A DNA stretch of 64,000 nt from Gadus chalcogrammus (Eukaryota > Chordata > Actinopteri > Gadiformes > Gadidae), in the NCBI RefSeq assembly GCF_026213295.1, contig NC_079412.1:5098383-5162382 (forward strand). Reading direction: 5' to 3'. The translations under genes were made by a program, and so were the position numbers. The notes beneath the pieces are model-generated. The model made no database searches. It saw only the letters and a list, made by a program, of their open reading frames with translations, and was not told where the DNA came from. This document shows positions 20,301-31,814 of this stretch, one piece after another (the first letter of the stretch is position 1; the number at the start of each line of letters is the position of its first letter).

Positions 20301-23300
20301 TTATGCAAATGACTATTATTCGCTTCAGCGACCAAACACTGACAGCCAATCGGAATGTAGACGCTCTTCTCTTGCGTGGATCCCAGGGAACATCGGCAGG
20401 CACTTTGGTTCCTACCTACCTTTATTCACTCACTGAACAAAATGTCGGCTGAAGTATTAATCGCGGCTGTAACTGGGCACCCGGTGTTGTACGAACCCAC
20501 CCTTTTTCAGTTCAGAGATCGAAACGCCATAGTGGTTTGGATATCAAGTGATGATAAACGGGATTATTTATAGGCTACATCTAGAACGTTTGTATTTAAG
20601 CGGGAATCATTATAATTTGCTCTACATGCCACCAATCTAACCAAACAATCGCGTGTAGCATGCTTTAAACAAAACCAAAAAAGTATTTGAAATCGTCACA
20701 TAAACAAACTAATCGACAAGACGAGGGATAAATGACAAGGGATATATCTCTTGTCTTTTATCCCTCTATTCCCCACTATTCACGGAGCCTAAGGTGAATA
20801 ATTTTTAATTAAATAGTCTAGATAGATAGATAGTCAAGTCTTTATTAATACCAAACGACACAAATCGTCGGGAATCCATTTAGGTGGTTCGTCCCACACA
20901 GGACAGTAGCCTACAATACCACACAGAACAAGTCTGACTGGATAATACACACAATACATCACATTAAAACTAGACACGCGTTGATAGATAGATAGACAGA
21001 AAGGCCTAGATAGATAGATAGATAGATATGTTCCATTATTTGCCTTGCGGAGCCAACCAGTCCTGTGCACGTATATGCAAATGAGCCATGTGTCCCAATG
21101 TCTATTTGTTTTGAATGCGACGAATGAGTGCAGATCATGATTTGCAGATCCAGATCAGTGAAACATATTTTAACTACTACAGCACGCAGGGTTTTTTGTT
21201 CTCGGTTGTAATTAGCCTACATTTTAGGATTTTTTTTATATTGGGGGGAATCACTGTCCTACTTGTTGTCGAAGCACTTTATCGAACAAGCAAAACCGTC
21301 TCGGCAATATGGCCAAGGTGTATGGGAGAGTTCACTATTTGATATATGGCTGTCTGTAGGGCCTACTAAACGCATACGGCTCCTTTAAATGCGTCTGCAT
21401 AATTGAATTGTACGTCATGAGCGACTTGAGCGACCAAAGCGAACAGAAAAATTCGCAGCGAAACTTTGTGAGCGACCAGAGCGTCCTTGACGCTTTGGTC
21501 GCTCCTGGTGTGGACGTACAGTTAGTGTCCATCCTTATTATTTTCTTTTTGAACGATCTGGTTTGTAGAACTCGTAAAATTAGTTAAAGATAAAAAGGAT
21601 GGGCCAGAATAATCAGAGTGGCGCTATAATAAGGCATGGTTGTTCAACATTTCAACAGGCTGCTATTACCACTAGGAAGGTGCAATATCCACATGTAGAA
21701 ATAGTGCAGTGACCACAACTCGACCAAAAACCCACACTCAAACTGATTTGGTGCCAGAGGTGGTAAAAGTTGCCAACTCGTCACACATGTTCCAGGTGAC
21801 AGTCAGACAATATGGTCTTAATTTCATAACAATAATGCCAAAGACGGCAGAGATATACAATTTAAAGTGAAACATATGCATTTGTAAACAGCTTTACAAC
21901 ACATTTAAACAGCTATAACATTGCATCATAACAAAGTTATCGAAGATGGCTACTAAGAGGAGATTACATAGTATACTGGGCCATACCAAATTTATATCTG
22001 AAGTCTATATTTGAAATATAAATAAATAAACAATAGTTTTAAGTTCGACAATCTGAACTGCGGCCTCTCAATCAGAGGCTAGGCCTTATAGCGTAACACA
22101 CTTCATTTCGCAGACCTCAGTTTTGACTGGAGATGCTCTGATTGATTGGACATCATTCATGATCGGCCGATATTGGCAAAAAAATTGCTTGTTCAGAGAA
22201 CCCCAAGAGCACCGATCAAAAAAGCCACTCACGTGACGTAATTAATCGCACAACTTATTTTTCTCTGCATGCCGAGTGCGCACATCTAAGCGGAACTTGC
22301 CAGTGGCAGCATGAGTTCTCCTGTCTACAACATTGTGCTACACTGCCAGGATTTCACGGGGTCACTGTAATGATGGCAAAGGAGACCGTTTTAAGATTAG
22401 TCTTTACTGAGAACTTGCATAATGCGCGCAGGCACATTTCAGTACCGTATATCGAGCAGTATTCGCTAGGGATGCACCGATCCGCTTTTTTCACCTCCGA
22501 TACCGATACCGATATCTGAGGTTTAGTATCGGCCGATACCGATCCGATACCGATATAGAAAAACAGCGCGAAATTATGGCTACAAACTGTACGTTTCATT
22601 GAGGGGAAAAGACTGGGATCATGAGACTTGACTTAAACATTTCATGTTGCATGTAGCCGTGGAGCTTGCTGGCTTAGGTAAAGTGAAATAGCTCCAGATA
22701 GCAGATCCTTTTGCTCGCTCCATTTTGCAATCACTGTAGGCTCCGCACGGCGTGTTGCTTGTTTATGACGTCACTCACAGCGCACAGCATAGAAACTGAA
22801 TAGATCAGCCAATAGTTAGATACATTTATTAATCCCGTGAGAACATTTTCGTGGGAAATTCAATTATCAAAGCAGCAAGGTAGTAGGAATAGGATTCAAG
22901 TATGTACATAAACGTAAAAAAATAAATAAATAAATAAATATGGATCGGCCCATTTGTCACCGATACCCGATCTAGAAATGTCTTCAATATCGGTACGATA
23001 CCGATACAAATATCGGATCGGTGCATCCCTAGTATTCGCACAGGCACGCGGAGCCTTTGGTTAACACATTTTGCGGCATGTTTCAGTCATGGGGGATACA
23101 AAGAGATACGATAAAGAATCTGATGAAACAGAATTTGGTGCTTGCCGTCTATCCAGAGAATAGATAAAAGGTATGGAAGATTCCTATTTCCTTGCCATTG
23201 TGCAACAGTAATCGGTGATTTGGCCCAAAAATTATCGGAGCATCTCTAGTTTTGACAGTGGATTTTGACAGTATGCTTTACAAACATGGTTGGCGAGTTG

Positions 23301-26300
23301 GTTGCCATTATACCATACCTACTAAGCTCACCATACCTCCACGTATTATAGAATATAATCTTACTCTACATGCCAAAGTAGTGTAGTGGTATGGCGTCGG
23401 CCACATGACCATGAATAAGGTTGGAATCAAAGCTCAACATACTGTGAAAAGCGGCATGAAAATTACTTTCATGTATTCATTAGGCCATGGCCACCATACT
23501 CGCCATATTGTAAGACCCTGTTATCAGGGCTGCAACTAACGATTATTTTAATAATCGATTAATCAGTCGATTATTTTTTCGATTAATCGATGAATTGGGT
23601 AAAAAAAAAAGAACATTACTTCAAATTCACAGTTCAGACTGAAGTGTAAAAACACCAGGTTATACTTTTAATCACGTTAGGCTGGAAAAAATTACAATGG
23701 GCAGGTACATACAATTTGGGCTGGTTTTGAAAAAAAATAGCAGGATTATTATAAGAATTTTTTCAAACAATAAATACCAATAGACGTGAGGTAGGAATGC
23801 GCGATATAAACGATATACGATATAAACGATAAAAAATGGCCTACGATAGAGATTTTTGTTATATTGCTCTATCGCGATAATGTATGTTTGACGCGATCTA
23901 TCCATGACTCGCGAAATATAAAGAGCCACGAGCTGCAACCGTCTGCAACGCATCGTCCGCGACCCGCGAATTTTAAAAAGAGCCACGAGCTGCAACCAGC
24001 TGCATCGCATCATCCGCGACACGCGAAATTTAAAGAGCCACGAGCTGCAACCGGCTTTAACGCATCGTCCGCGACCCGCGGAATTTAAAGAGCCACGAGC
24101 TGCAACCGGCTGCAACGCATCGTCCGCGACCCGCAGAATTTAAAGAGCCATGAGCTCCAACCAGCTTCAACGCATCATCGTCATCTAAGTAAATATGGCT
24201 GAAAGCGAAACGGGGGAGCTGGTGATTGCTCTCATTTCATGTTCATTTCAAAATTATATGCGTTCATTTTCTACTTATTGTTTAATGTTTTAATAGCAAG
24301 TATCTGTGCACACACTTGGAAGATTTTTCTTTATTTAAAATAGCCATGCCTAATACTGGACGTATTTCCCTAATTCACAGTATCCGTTTCTTTATTAACA
24401 AGACACCACCAACTTTTATTTCATTAAGAGAAGTATACGTCATTACACAGAAGATTTTTTTCTTTTTTAAAGTCTCTGCAGCTACAACATTATGTTGTAT
24501 GATTAGTTTTGCACAATAAATGTTCTCAAAACGACATACATTTAGCAGTTTAGCTTTCCTTAGAGTCTATGTAACCTGTTCTGAAATGGTTCTATTATGA
24601 TTTATATATCGTGATATATATCGTTATCGCAATAGGTTGCATGTATATCGCAATATGGATTTTAGGCCATATCGCCCATCCCTAACGTGAGGCTGACGTT
24701 TTGATTTGACCCAATAGTAATAAGGGGTGGGAGATGACTACCTGTCCAATAGTAATTAGGGACGAGGGTGGGCCATCAGACCTGTCACTCAGACCTATGC
24801 GCCACTGAAGGAGATTTGATTCATGATGAATAAGTCGAGCTGGCGTTGACTGAACATAGTTCAAGTGTCCTTGCACACATGCATTCGTGTAACGTAAAAG
24901 TTAGTTAGTCAATAAGGTCGCATTCAGGTGTTTATTGTGCTCACCATTGGTCCTATACATGCCTTTTAGTTTGTTGTGTGTAATGTCATCTCAGTGTGTT
25001 CTTTACACAGACCTTATGGGGATTGTGTGCATGAGAATTAGATGAGGTTCCTTTGATACCATATAAAGTCATAGTTAATAATCAGGTTGCGTTCAGGTGT
25101 GTATTCGTGTATTTGCCATTGCAGAAGTATGTGATGAATCGGTTTTCTAGCAATACAAGTTTTGGCAGGTTTTTGGTTGATTGGGCGGTTTTTAGTCTAT
25201 AGTTGGGCTGGAAATTGCCAATCCGATCTACACATGCTATCTACACATATGAAAGCTGAGACTCAATGCAGTCATAGTCTAAGCCAGTGACATCTGGAAG
25301 TCAGGGAGGGAAGCACCATAGCATATGTATAAAAAACTAAGTAGCTTTAAGTTGTACTAGAATTCAAAGCAACCGTTCCCTTAAAAACAATTGCACTTCA
25401 GAATGGTTTGAAGCACTTACCTGAATGAAGGGTCTCCTCTGGGATCTCCTCTGGGGTCTCCTCTGGGGTCTCCCCTGGGGTCTCCTCTCGGGTCTCCTCT
25501 CGGGTCTCCCCTGGGGTCTCCCCTTGGGTCTGCCCTATGGTCGCTTCTTGGGTCCTTCTCGCGGCTCTCGGAGCCCCGGTAGCGGTCATCGTGGTCCCGT
25601 GGGGGACCCCCAGGCCTGGGCTCCCGTGCTTCTCTGCTGTCCCGGGGTTCTCGGGCGTCTCGTCCGTATACGGGAGAGCGAGAGCGGGGGCGGCTGTCCC
25701 TGCCGTCTACGTAACCTCCGTACGGGCCTCTGCAAAAATCAACACAATAAGAACCAGACAACTACCCAATGAACTACCATCGGTTTATGAAATGGGCAAA
25801 AAAAATACTAAAGAAATGTTAGGATGCAACTGCACCATTCTTCTTTTGAATCCATGATTGTGGTCCGGAGTTTGGGTTGGTTTTAAGCACAACAATAACG
25901 TTTTTTCTTTAAACTGCAGCCTCAGGTATACAGATTTCTTTGTTTGTCCGAAAGGACAAAAGTGAGGCGGCCTTGTGTGTATTTGTGTGACAAGACAGAA
26001 AAAAACACAAAGGACAAAAGGAGAACATAAATATTGGTTTTGAATTCCCAGACGTAACGTATTGAGCACTGGCTTTTTTCTTTCCTTGTGAACGCACTCA
26101 TTTGCAGCAATAGCTTTTTAACTTTTAGACACCATTAATAAAAAGAGGCTTGCCGATGCCAACTCACTTTTAGTTGAGTTCTTGAACCTGTTCGAGAACA
26201 TCTGCCAAAAAGCGCATTTTATTTTACGTTAAAATCGAAAGATCTTGTTGAGTCAGTTTGGAATGATCCAATCGCACCTTTATGGATCTAATCACATTTC

Positions 26301-27517
26301 TCCATCCCCGTTTTTCTCTCAAATACAATTGAGAGAGATTGATGCGATACGAATGCCAGGTTATTTTGTCTTTAAGGATTTAGAAACACACAAGACTGTG
26401 GTTAAATCACATATGCATGAATCATTAGAGACGCTGCCATTGAAGACGGTCACTTCCAACACACGTGGTCTTTGTAGCGCAGCCTCGACCGATTCTACTG
26501 ATGCCATCGTAAAGTTAAGTGATAATTCCACGCATTCAATCTGTCTACATTCGGAGATCCATAAACCAACACAAGTTGACGTTGTTGAGAAACCTAGTAG
26601 GCACGGAAAACCAACATCATAGTTCAGACTTCGGTGATCCTGATGTATAGATTTTGTTTTGCAAAACACCATTGTTATTACATTCAGTTAAAATCCAACT
26701 GATACTTCATGTTAAAAAGAAAAAAAACATTTGTAAAGATGAAAAAACTGTTCAAGTCAGACATCAACTTCGAAGATTTTTGTGAACCAAGTTATTTTTA
26801 AATTAAGAGAAATTTGGTGCAAACTGATCGCAAAAAAAATACGAAAACTGGAAAGCGAACATCTTTGGAGACAAAGACACTTGGAATGATTTTCTTTGCT
26901 TTATTTCAACACCTCTAAAAACGCAAAGATAAATAAAATGTCGACATGGCCCAAATACTGTCACTAGCCACATAGAGTGCTTTTCCGGACACTTTCTTCT
27001 TATTTGATCCTACCAGAGCACCGAGCTACATCTTCTATTTGCGTTACTTTACCTTCGTGGAGGGCTCGGCCGGGATTGCGGTTTAGGTTGACGTCCCTCC
27101 ACGGCCATATTTACATCTGAAAATAAACCAATCCAAACTTTACATAGCAACAATTACCATGCCTGCTTTTCACCTTAAATGGGACTGGCGACGGGAAACA
27201 CTTCCATGATCCAAAAAGGAAAATCAGCTTGAGAATTCCATGTCCGAAAAATCCAAAATTGTACGATTGAAATTTCTGAAAGTTTGCAGGCATATCCGCT
27301 TGTAACTCATGACTCCAATCGAGAAGAAAAAAATATTTTCTGTCGTTAACGGCGACTTTCCAATTGTAACTTTATAAAAGACAAAAATGTATGTATTGTT
27401 GGAGGTAATGGCACTGTACTTGGATTTATTATCGAGGTTTTACGCCAAATTTTGTGTTAAAGAATTTCACGTTTAATTAAAAAAAATGCATAATTCTCAC
27501 ACACACAGACACACCCA

Positions 27518-27559
<42 letters not shown>

Positions 27560-28595
27560 AACAATCAAGATACAATTGTTTTGGGACAGCTTGTTACGGT
27601 TTCTATTTATTGCATATGAAATACTGGGTGAAACATTCAAAGATACTTGTTTCGCAATCACATATAGAAGGTATAAATGTTCCTGTATGCATATAGGCAT
27701 GAATAATTGTACATCTGTTCTACAGTGTTGCTTTTTGCTATTTATTTGCTGCTCTGCCATACCTTACTTGTACCAATAAGGATTGCTTCTTCTTGAGCCA
27801 GTCACATCTATGATTGTTTGATCTTACCTATTTTATAACCTTTAAATATTCGACCTTTATGGCCCGCCTTTGCAGCTTCCGCTTCCTCTACACGTTCAAA
27901 TTGCACAAATCCAAACCCACGGAACATGGACACCCCTGTAAAAGGACGATTTCAGTTGGACACTTTCCAGGTCATACTTAAGGTTTGCAAGGCCTTAAAC
28001 CAATTAAAACAGTCTGAAAAAGCATAAATGTTTCCTCTGCATTCACCAGCACTACCAAAAGAAAAATAACTTGAGGGACAAAAGTGGTGCGGGTGATAAA
28101 ACCATCATCGCCCATTTCACAACTCTAAACTCAATCAGGTAAATGTATTATATAATGATTATATGCTATACGATGTTATTTGTTTTATTAAAGTCAAATG
28201 TGGTGCGATTAACTGAATATGAATCCAGAGAAAGCCATTTACAATTGTATTGAATAAATGGCCAGAGGAAACACTGATGCATGCAATAGAGTTATACAAA
28301 GCAAATACAAAAAACAAAAGTTAAATATTCTATTAACAACCAAGCAATATCCTACAAGACAATAAGACATAGATAAGTTAAGATAAAAAGTATGTACTCT
28401 ATTCCAACATTGCCCTAAATACTGACCGATTATTTTTCCATATTGGCTGAAAATGTCTTCCAAGTCCTTTTTCTCCATGTCCGATGTTGGCAGGTTCCCA
28501 ACGAAAATCCTCCTCTCCATATCTCTGGGATCTTTACTGCTGCAGGAGCGGGAGAAGTTTCCTGGAGACGAGCTGTGGCTTCTCCGGCGAGACAT
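14355..28595 (-). CDS. ncoa5: Nuclear receptor coactivator 5 with N-terminal RRM
   Basis: Nuclear coregulator that works independently of the receptor AF-2 domain. Coding exons, in transcript order: 28595-28427, 27935-27828, 27116-27053, 25729-25421, 19753-19635, 18704-18575, 17978-17779, 15604-15400, 15192-15101, 14998-14355. All phases agree and give 679 aa. Domains: a short SR-rich start; an RRM over residues ~29-90 (RNP2 IFVGNLP, RNP1 FRGFGFVQF), split across exons 1-2; an R/D/E-rich region with eight RGDP units (25429-25524); an anticodon-binding-like core (ERPVDCSVIVVNK, GRKVRDLGMVVDLIFLN, ITQQHQVHRSCTVN); KIL-SLFNS; a P/Q/G-rich tail with a short Q run; terminal YPRHY. The ATG at 28595 is preferred; an in-frame GTG lies 12 bases further upstream. 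Human NCOA5 as I recall it lacks this RRM. Confidence 0.95.
15319..15395. repeat. Three tandem copies of a 28-bp GC-rich unit next to an ncoa5 donor
   Basis: The unit contains TTCTGGGCGACCAGGGGTTAG followed by a C run. The array abuts the intron side of the splice donor of the exon ending at 15400. Confidence 0.85.
15735..16007. mobile_element. MITE with 32-bp terminal inverted repeats
   Basis: The left arm 15735-15766 and right arm 15976-16007 match at 31 of 32 positions (start AGTTTTTCTCAGTCGCTTTG). The interior has no ORF of note. No clear target duplication was found, so the superfamily is not assigned. Confidence 0.8.
16114..16168. repeat. Perfect 22-bp-arm hairpin beside the piggyBac element
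   Basis: Arms 16114-16135 and 16147-16168 are exact complements (core GAGTGCGATGGCTGC) with an 11-nt GC-rich loop. It ends 5 bp before the TTAA of the adjacent piggyBac copy. Confidence 0.85.
16174..17646. mobile_element. Internally deleted piggyBac transposon, 1473 bp
   Basis: TTAA at 16174-16177 and 17643-17646. The termini read TTAACCCATTTAGGCC inward from the left and TTAACCCATTCAGACC from the right. GCGTG(T/A)TCCGGTCT repeats lie just inside the right end. Most of the transposase gene has been lost and only an N-terminal piece remains (16854-17342, minus). A direct repeat is seen at 16661-16713 and 16808-16860. Located in the ncoa5 intron between the exons ending 17779 and starting 15604. 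Confidence 0.9.
16854..17342 (-). pseudogene. N-terminal fragment of a piggyBac (PGBD-like) transposase
   Basis: The ORF runs from the ATG at 17342 to the stop at 16854, about 162 aa. It begins with an acidic D/E-rich segment and continues into FSHIFTEEMWMRLITQTNLYA and TIHEMKTFVGLCLAMG. This is typical of the start of the piggyBac transposase domain. The catalytic aspartate region is missing, so it cannot be an active transposase. Confidence 0.8.
18105..18523. mobile_element. hAT-type element close to an ncoa5 exon
   Basis: Flanks GTGAACAG (18097-18104) and GTAAACAG (18524-18531) match at 7 of 8. The ends are TAGGGGTGTGACACAA and ATTCCCAACCCTA. No ORF. Its right end is 51 bp from the exon at 18575. 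Confidence 0.6.
18700..19130. repeat. 59-bp tandem array containing copies of the ncoa5 exon-6 splice acceptor
   Basis: Exact 59-bp period: CTCACCTACAGAGATCAGCG starts at 18700, 18759, 18818 and so on, about seven full copies plus a shortened eighth. Copies differ mainly at ACACGCGTA/ACACACATA. On the minus strand each unit reads CTGATCTCTGTAGGTGAGC, the sequence spanning the true acceptor at 18705. Confidence 0.95.
20143..21521. mobile_element. PIF/Harbinger-type transposon remnant
   Basis: A 3-bp TTA duplication (20140-20142, 21522-21524) flanks inverted ends CTGTCCGTCCACACCAGAAG and, from the right, CTGTACGTCCACACCAGGAG. Subterminal GAGCGACCAAAGCGACC repeats occur in both halves, and a GATA microsatellite lies at 20818-21028. 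It carries a small MADF-like coding remnant (20442-20573) but no nuclease gene. Confidence 0.85.
20442..20573 (+). pseudogene. Truncated MADF-like protein of a Harbinger element
   Basis: A 43-codon ORF beginning MSAEVLIAAVTGHPVLYEP and containing FRDRN. This resembles the start of MADF DNA-binding domains, which Harbinger elements encode as their accessory protein. It stops early at TAG. Confidence 0.55.
22128..23248. mobile_element. Outer hAT element carrying a nested hAT
   Basis: The exact 8-bp duplication GTTTTGAC is at 22120-22127 and 23249-23256. The ends are TGGAGATGCTCTGA and, from the right, TAGAGATGCTCCGA. Its sequence is split by the element at 22467-23031. No intact transposase. 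Confidence 0.85.
22467..23031. mobile_element. Nested hAT element, 565 bp
   Basis: The exact 8-bp duplication GTATTCGC is at 22459-22466 and 23032-23039. Perfect ends TAGGGATGCACCGATCCG on the left and, inward from the right, TAGGGATGCACCGATCCGAT. Many CCGATACCGATA repeats lie inside each end. It interrupts the outer hAT. Confidence 0.92.
23525..23600. mobile_element. One end of a hAT element (other end not found)
   Basis: CAGGGCTGCAACTAACGATT followed by AATAATCGATTAATC motifs is a typical hAT end in fish genomes. No complementary end was found downstream. Confidence 0.5.
23792..24684. mobile_element. hAT element, 893 bp, with internal tandem repeat
   Basis: The exact 8-bp duplication ACGTGAGG is at 23784-23791 and 24685-24692. 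The ends are TAGGAATGCGCGATAT and, from the right, TAGGGATGGGCGATAT. An internal array of about 55-bp units (AAAGAGCCACGAGCTGCAAC, CGCATCGTCCGCGACCCGCG) runs over about 23920-24175. Confidence 0.92.
27504..27554. repeat. (AC)n microsatellite in ncoa5 intron
   Basis: Near-perfect AC dinucleotides between ncoa5 coding exons 2 and 3, followed by an A run. Confidence 0.95.
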
Positions 28596-29649
28596 GACTA
28601 ATTCCACGAGATTCCTTTAAGGTTTCGGTTTTTAAATGTTTTAAAAATGCTTGCTCAAACGTACGTGTTGCGTCTGTAAAATTCCGTCCACAATCCTGCA
28701 AAGTATCAGCGGGGCAACAGAAACATATAATAATGCCATGGATGGACAAATTAAAACTTGAGCAGAACTTCCAGATGGCTAGAGTTGTGAAAATCGCGAA
28801 ATTCACACTGCAACATTTTCGAGTTTTCGATAGGTTGAATCGCAAATTATTTTTAGAAAGGGTCAGCAGATAAGTGTTGAAATACGTCAGATTAATACAC
28901 ATTTGATTTGTTCAAATATTAATTGTTAGTTGCGTTCATGAATAGAAGTTTGCTTTGCAACATTCTTTGATGCAAAAATACTGGCCATTGAGATTCTCAA
29001 TCAAACAGATCCAGATGAAATTTGTTCTTCTGTGGCCTTTTTCTTCGTAGCCATAGCCAAGTTCAAAAGGTTACCACAAATTGATGTAAATTATTTTCGA
29101 AACTTAAGAAATTAATAATTTAAAGGAATGTCTTGCAAAATTATAAGAAAACTCCAGAAAGGTTTCCGTAAACAATTGATCATCATAAAACTTTATAATT
29201 CTAGTTTCATTAATACAATACAACATGAAAATGGTCAAAGAAAAATAAGCAGTTGTCAATAATGCAGCCTTTTAAAATATATGGCTTAGTATGTTGCCTT
29301 TATGTGTGCTGGGTTTCATAATATCGACATTTTATATTTACTGGATAGATTATATTATGAAAATAGGAATGTGCATTTGCACCTTTGTATTGATACATTT
29401 CACAGTTCAGGGAGTAGCCTGATGCATAGTAGCATACCTTGTTTTCTCTCTGGCTGTCCTGTGTGTTGCTCCCGCATAATAATGAAACTGCTGTCTTGAT
29501 AACTCTGCAAGAGAAAAATATATATGAATCAATTTGGTGGATAAGAATACCGGCTTTATTTCAATTTATTTCAACATTATTCCCATTCACTGTTTGGCCA
29601 TTTTCTTCCATTAAATAAGAATGACTTTTGTTGATTTAAGATTAATTAG

Positions 29650-30250
29650 GGTAATAGGGTTCCTACTAAAACCGTAGGAACCCTATTTTAATTGTCAGTA
29701 TTATTAAGGGTCCTACGAAAAATTGTGTCAAAAACGTAGGCTCGGCTGTCGAATATGGCTACAAAGAGTAGATTCCATAGTATACCCATGCCAAATTCCA
29801 AGTCTATATCTGAAAAAGAAAATATGCAGAATTTTTCTGACGTTGCTTTTCTGATTCTCGGACTGTCTCCAAAGCAGGCTGGGCCTTAAAGCGGTACACA
29901 AGTAATTTCGTAAATGTCCGTTTTGACAGTGGGCTTTGACACAGTATGCTTAGAAACATGGTTGCTGATTGTTTTGATATGTCAACCTCCGGTAAACCAG
30001 TTTTTAAGGCATACTAATGCCATTAACCTTAACGACCAGGCTCACCATAATTCCAAGAACGAAATACTTATGTTTCTCAAAATTTAATCTATTCTGCCCT
30101 TAGCAGTCAACACGTCCACATAGTGTAGTGGTATTGCTTGGATTCATGATCACGGGGTCGCTGGTTCACGTACAACCTCAACCAACTATTCTGTGAGACC
30201 TGGCATGGAATGACATCAAATATTGTTTGTATTCATTAGATCAACCGTCA
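29650..30250. repeat. Interspersed repeat copy 2 (same family as 21925-23520)
   Basis: It begins with paired GTAGGAACCCTATT and GGGTCCTACGAAAAA blocks and then follows copy 1. It includes TAGTGTAGTGGTATTGCTTG and CGCTGGTTCACGT (30121-30172), which look like degraded A and B boxes of a tRNA-like sequence. This copy lacks the hAT and Harbinger insertions, so it shows the pre-insertion arrangement. Confidence 0.5.
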
Positions 30251-30430
30251 CAATGTCATGGTTGCTTGCAATTTCATTTTATTTTAATTGTGGTTTAAGA
30301 GCCAGAACACCAAAAATAAAACATTTATATACATTTTAATATATTAAGTAGTCATATCAGGTTTAAGATTAATATCAAAAGTGGCCAAATCTGGGTGAAC
30401 TTTTGCATTTGTTTCGACTAATCATGCTGC

Positions 30431-30758
30431 TGAAACGATAGTTACGTATTGTAACTCTAGATTATATGAGTATAGGCGCAGCCTTTTAAGGCTATCGCTA
30501 TTGGGTTATCCCTAGGCGTGAGCCGTAGCACTGAAAGATTTGTAATCCCCGACCACCAACAGCGTGGGCCTCAATTACGTCCACGTGCGGCGTGCCTCAA
30601 CGACGTCCGCATTTCGCAGATATAGTCGGGCGCCGGCAGACGTTCTGCTCCCAATAAACAGCTTTTCTTCAGCTATTTAAAGGACAATGAGGCCGACACT
30701 TAAAAGGCTGCGCCTATACTGATAGAATCTGGAGTTACAACACGTAACTATCGTTTCA
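30431..30758. mobile_element. Element with ~58-bp terminal inverted repeats
   Basis: The left end TGAAACGATAGTTACGTATT and the inward-read right end TGAAACGATAGTTACGTGTT match with few differences for about 58 bp, through AGTATAGGCGCAGCCTTTTA. The interior is about 210 bp with no ORF. No target duplication was identified. Confidence 0.8.
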
Positions 30759-31814
30759 GCCATTTACTGTACAATTCAGAATTGAATGAGAGGAGGGCTG
30801 AGGAGGGCCGTCAATCAAATATCGCGCTTCAGAAACGGCCAATCATAGGAAAGCCCGCCCTGCCTTGGTTCCCTCCCCCATAGTGCCTAAACTAAATTCG
30901 CGAGCGAGAGCAGAACATCATTCGCGAGAGGCTGTTACGCGCGCGTAGAGATCATTTGCGCGCTCGCAGTTAATATCTACGCGTGTGGAATAATATAATA
31001 CGCCCGAATGCATCTTTTATCACATTAGTGAATTATGGCACTAATGTGTCGCCATAATCAACCACTTCTGAAATCGTAATTCACTCTCGCAAATTAGCTT
31101 TCTTCTGTGAGATACCTCTGTAAATAAATAGGCCGTAACTCCGCCCCCTTTAGTTGATAGCTTCCGCCCCAGGGTCTATGCCGCCTCCCCCCAGAAATTC
31201 TGCAAAAACATTTGATTGTTGTATCTAAGATTATACATTATGAAATTATAAATGAAGTCATACATTAACAACTGGTCATTCCTTATACAAACATGTTATA
31301 CTAGGAATAGGTAACAAACTTAAATTATGTTTAGACTGCCGCATTTTGCATCCGAAATGAATAAGCCATATTTCAGTACATTTATTACGTTGCACATTTT
31401 CCTCGAAACCTACTCAAAGGGGAACTCTGCTCGGTGAAGGCAGTTTAGTCAGAGTTGGTTATGGCGAGCTAACCTTGATGTAGGGTTAACTTCACCAAGG
31501 CGCCGTAAGCTGAGCGCCAGCATGAGGAATGACAGGTTTAATTATACCTATTGATACTAGATCTTTGGTAGCCTTTCCGCTTTTAACTTAGAAACACGAC
31601 AGTCGTCTCTCCAGTGGCTTTTTAAACGGGTCTTTTTAACGCTGATCCTCGTGTTTTGGTCATTTTAAGAGGTACGATGAGCTAACCTGTTAGCCGTCAG
31701 CTAACTCAACTAAAATGGTACAATCCACCACCTTCAATTTAATTTGCCTGAAAACGTGCTCGAATATCCCTTACCCGTATTGTGTGTCTGTTTATTTGTA
31801 ACCGACGTATTTAC

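Larger units (their letters stand above)
21925..23520. repeat. Interspersed repeat copy 1, interrupted by hAT insertions
   Basis: The parts outside the hAT insert (21925-22127 and 23249-23520) resemble 29690-30250. Shared blocks include ATGGCTAC-AAGAG, CATAGTATAC, GTTTTGACAGTGG, AACATGGTTG and TAGTGTAGTGGTAT. GGTCCTACGAAAAACGTAG blocks near 20045-20127 may be its far edge, separated by the Harbinger insert. The family is not recognised. Confidence 0.5.

Noticed and set aside
28596..28607. Start of Ncoa5 at an upstream in-frame GTG
   Set aside because: A non-ATG start is unnecessary. The ATG at 28595 begins the conserved MSRRRS sequence.
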